From NCBI GenBank assembly GCA_900549945.1, contig URQJ01000122.1:1-5995 (forward strand): a stretch of 5,995 nt of DNA, given 5' to 3'. Positions within the stretch are counted from its first letter, which is position 1. Each line of letters opens with the position of its first letter. The DNA is from an uncultured Oscillospiraceae bacterium (GTDB taxonomy: Bacteria > Bacillota > Clostridia > Oscillospirales > Acutalibacteraceae). Position numbers and translations under genes: made by a program. The notes under the pieces were generated by a model. The model was not told the DNA's origin. It made no database searches and saw only the letters and a program-made list of their open reading frames with translations. Below are positions 5,749-5,995 of the stretch, one piece after another.

Positions 5749-5995
5749 GTGAAAAAATATGCCAGCCTAATCATTTCCCCTCTTGCGGTGCTTTTACTGA
5801 TGGGAATCGTCTTTTTCTGTTACAGTCTGTTTCCTTTCGCAGAAAATACGTTATCCCGGTGTGACATGAGCCAGCAGGTGCTTCCCATCCTATTGGAATT
5901 TAAAGATATCCTCGCGGGACACGGAAACCTGTTTCTCAATATGGAAAACGCCGGCGGGATGAACTTCTGGGGGGTCTTCCTCTTCTTTATTTCCA
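5749..5995 (+). CDS. YfhO-family membrane protein, 3' end outside window
   Basis: The first 82 codons visible from GTG 5749 match the N-terminus of YfhO-family proteins. A membrane segment (about residues 5-27) is followed by FPFAENTLSRCDMSQQVLP, then LEFKDILAG and ENAGGMNFWGVFLFF, the family's hallmark loop with Asp39, Gln42-Gln43 and the NAGGMNFWG stretch. These are large multi-pass proteins; Bacillus YfhO takes part in sugar decoration of lipoteichoic acid. GAGG at 5734-5737 lies 11 bases before the GTG, an acceptable but not ideal spacing. The frame is open further upstream (FYSNESEVFPF precedes the GTG), so an earlier start cannot be excluded. By hand count 111 of 235 bases in 5761-5995 are G or C (47%), far below the roughly 63-67% of sampled lines in the genes to the left. 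This points to horizontal transfer or a join of different sequences. Confidence 0.85.
   Translation, partial: MKKYASLIISPLAVLLLMGIVFFCYSLFPFAENTLSRCDMSQQVLPILLEFKDILAGHGNLFLNMENAGGMNFWGVFLFFIS

Overview
The window looks like a chromosomal piece of a GC-rich, endospore-forming member of the Clostridia, most likely in or near the Oscillospirales. The main grounds are a clear forespore sigma factor SigG beside a YlmC/YmxH-family sporulation protein, strong GGAGG ribosome binding sites, and sampled coding GC of about 63-67%. No RNA genes, CRISPR array or insertion sequence were seen.

Layout: (1) bases 1-918 (+) hold the 3' part of a gene for a two-domain DUF4352-like surface protein, ending in a perfect 15-bp hairpin. 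(2) A short gene at 961-1251 (-) encodes a YlmC/YmxH PRC-barrel protein. It diverges from sigG at 1403-2182 (+), and about 150 bp of regulatory DNA lie between them. That DNA carries a forespore-type promoter for sigG, a hairpin that would cover the sigG ribosome binding site, and a weaker forespore-type promoter candidate for the other gene. (3) A hairpin at 2201-2232 separates sigG from a converging two-gene unit (-): a DUF6506-like protein (2610-2870) overlapping an SRPBCC-fold protein (2231-2629). (4) After a terminator at 2902-2933 comes a long gene at 2941-5604 (-). It encodes a membrane protein with the architecture of a P1B-type ATPase, but nearly every catalytic motif is lost, and it has a long charged cytoplasmic N-terminal tail. 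Its true N-terminus seems to lie further upstream, in another frame. (5) From about 5749 (+) begins a YfhO-family membrane protein cut by the window end. It is embedded in DNA of clearly lower GC.

The genes do not form one pathway. The firmest functional link is sigG with the YlmC/YmxH gene. The most interesting points are the sigG leader, where the -10 box overlaps one arm of the RBS-covering hairpin so that only read-through mRNA would be fully occluded; the degenerate P-type ATPase; and the compositional break with a probable frameshift near 5690-5750.
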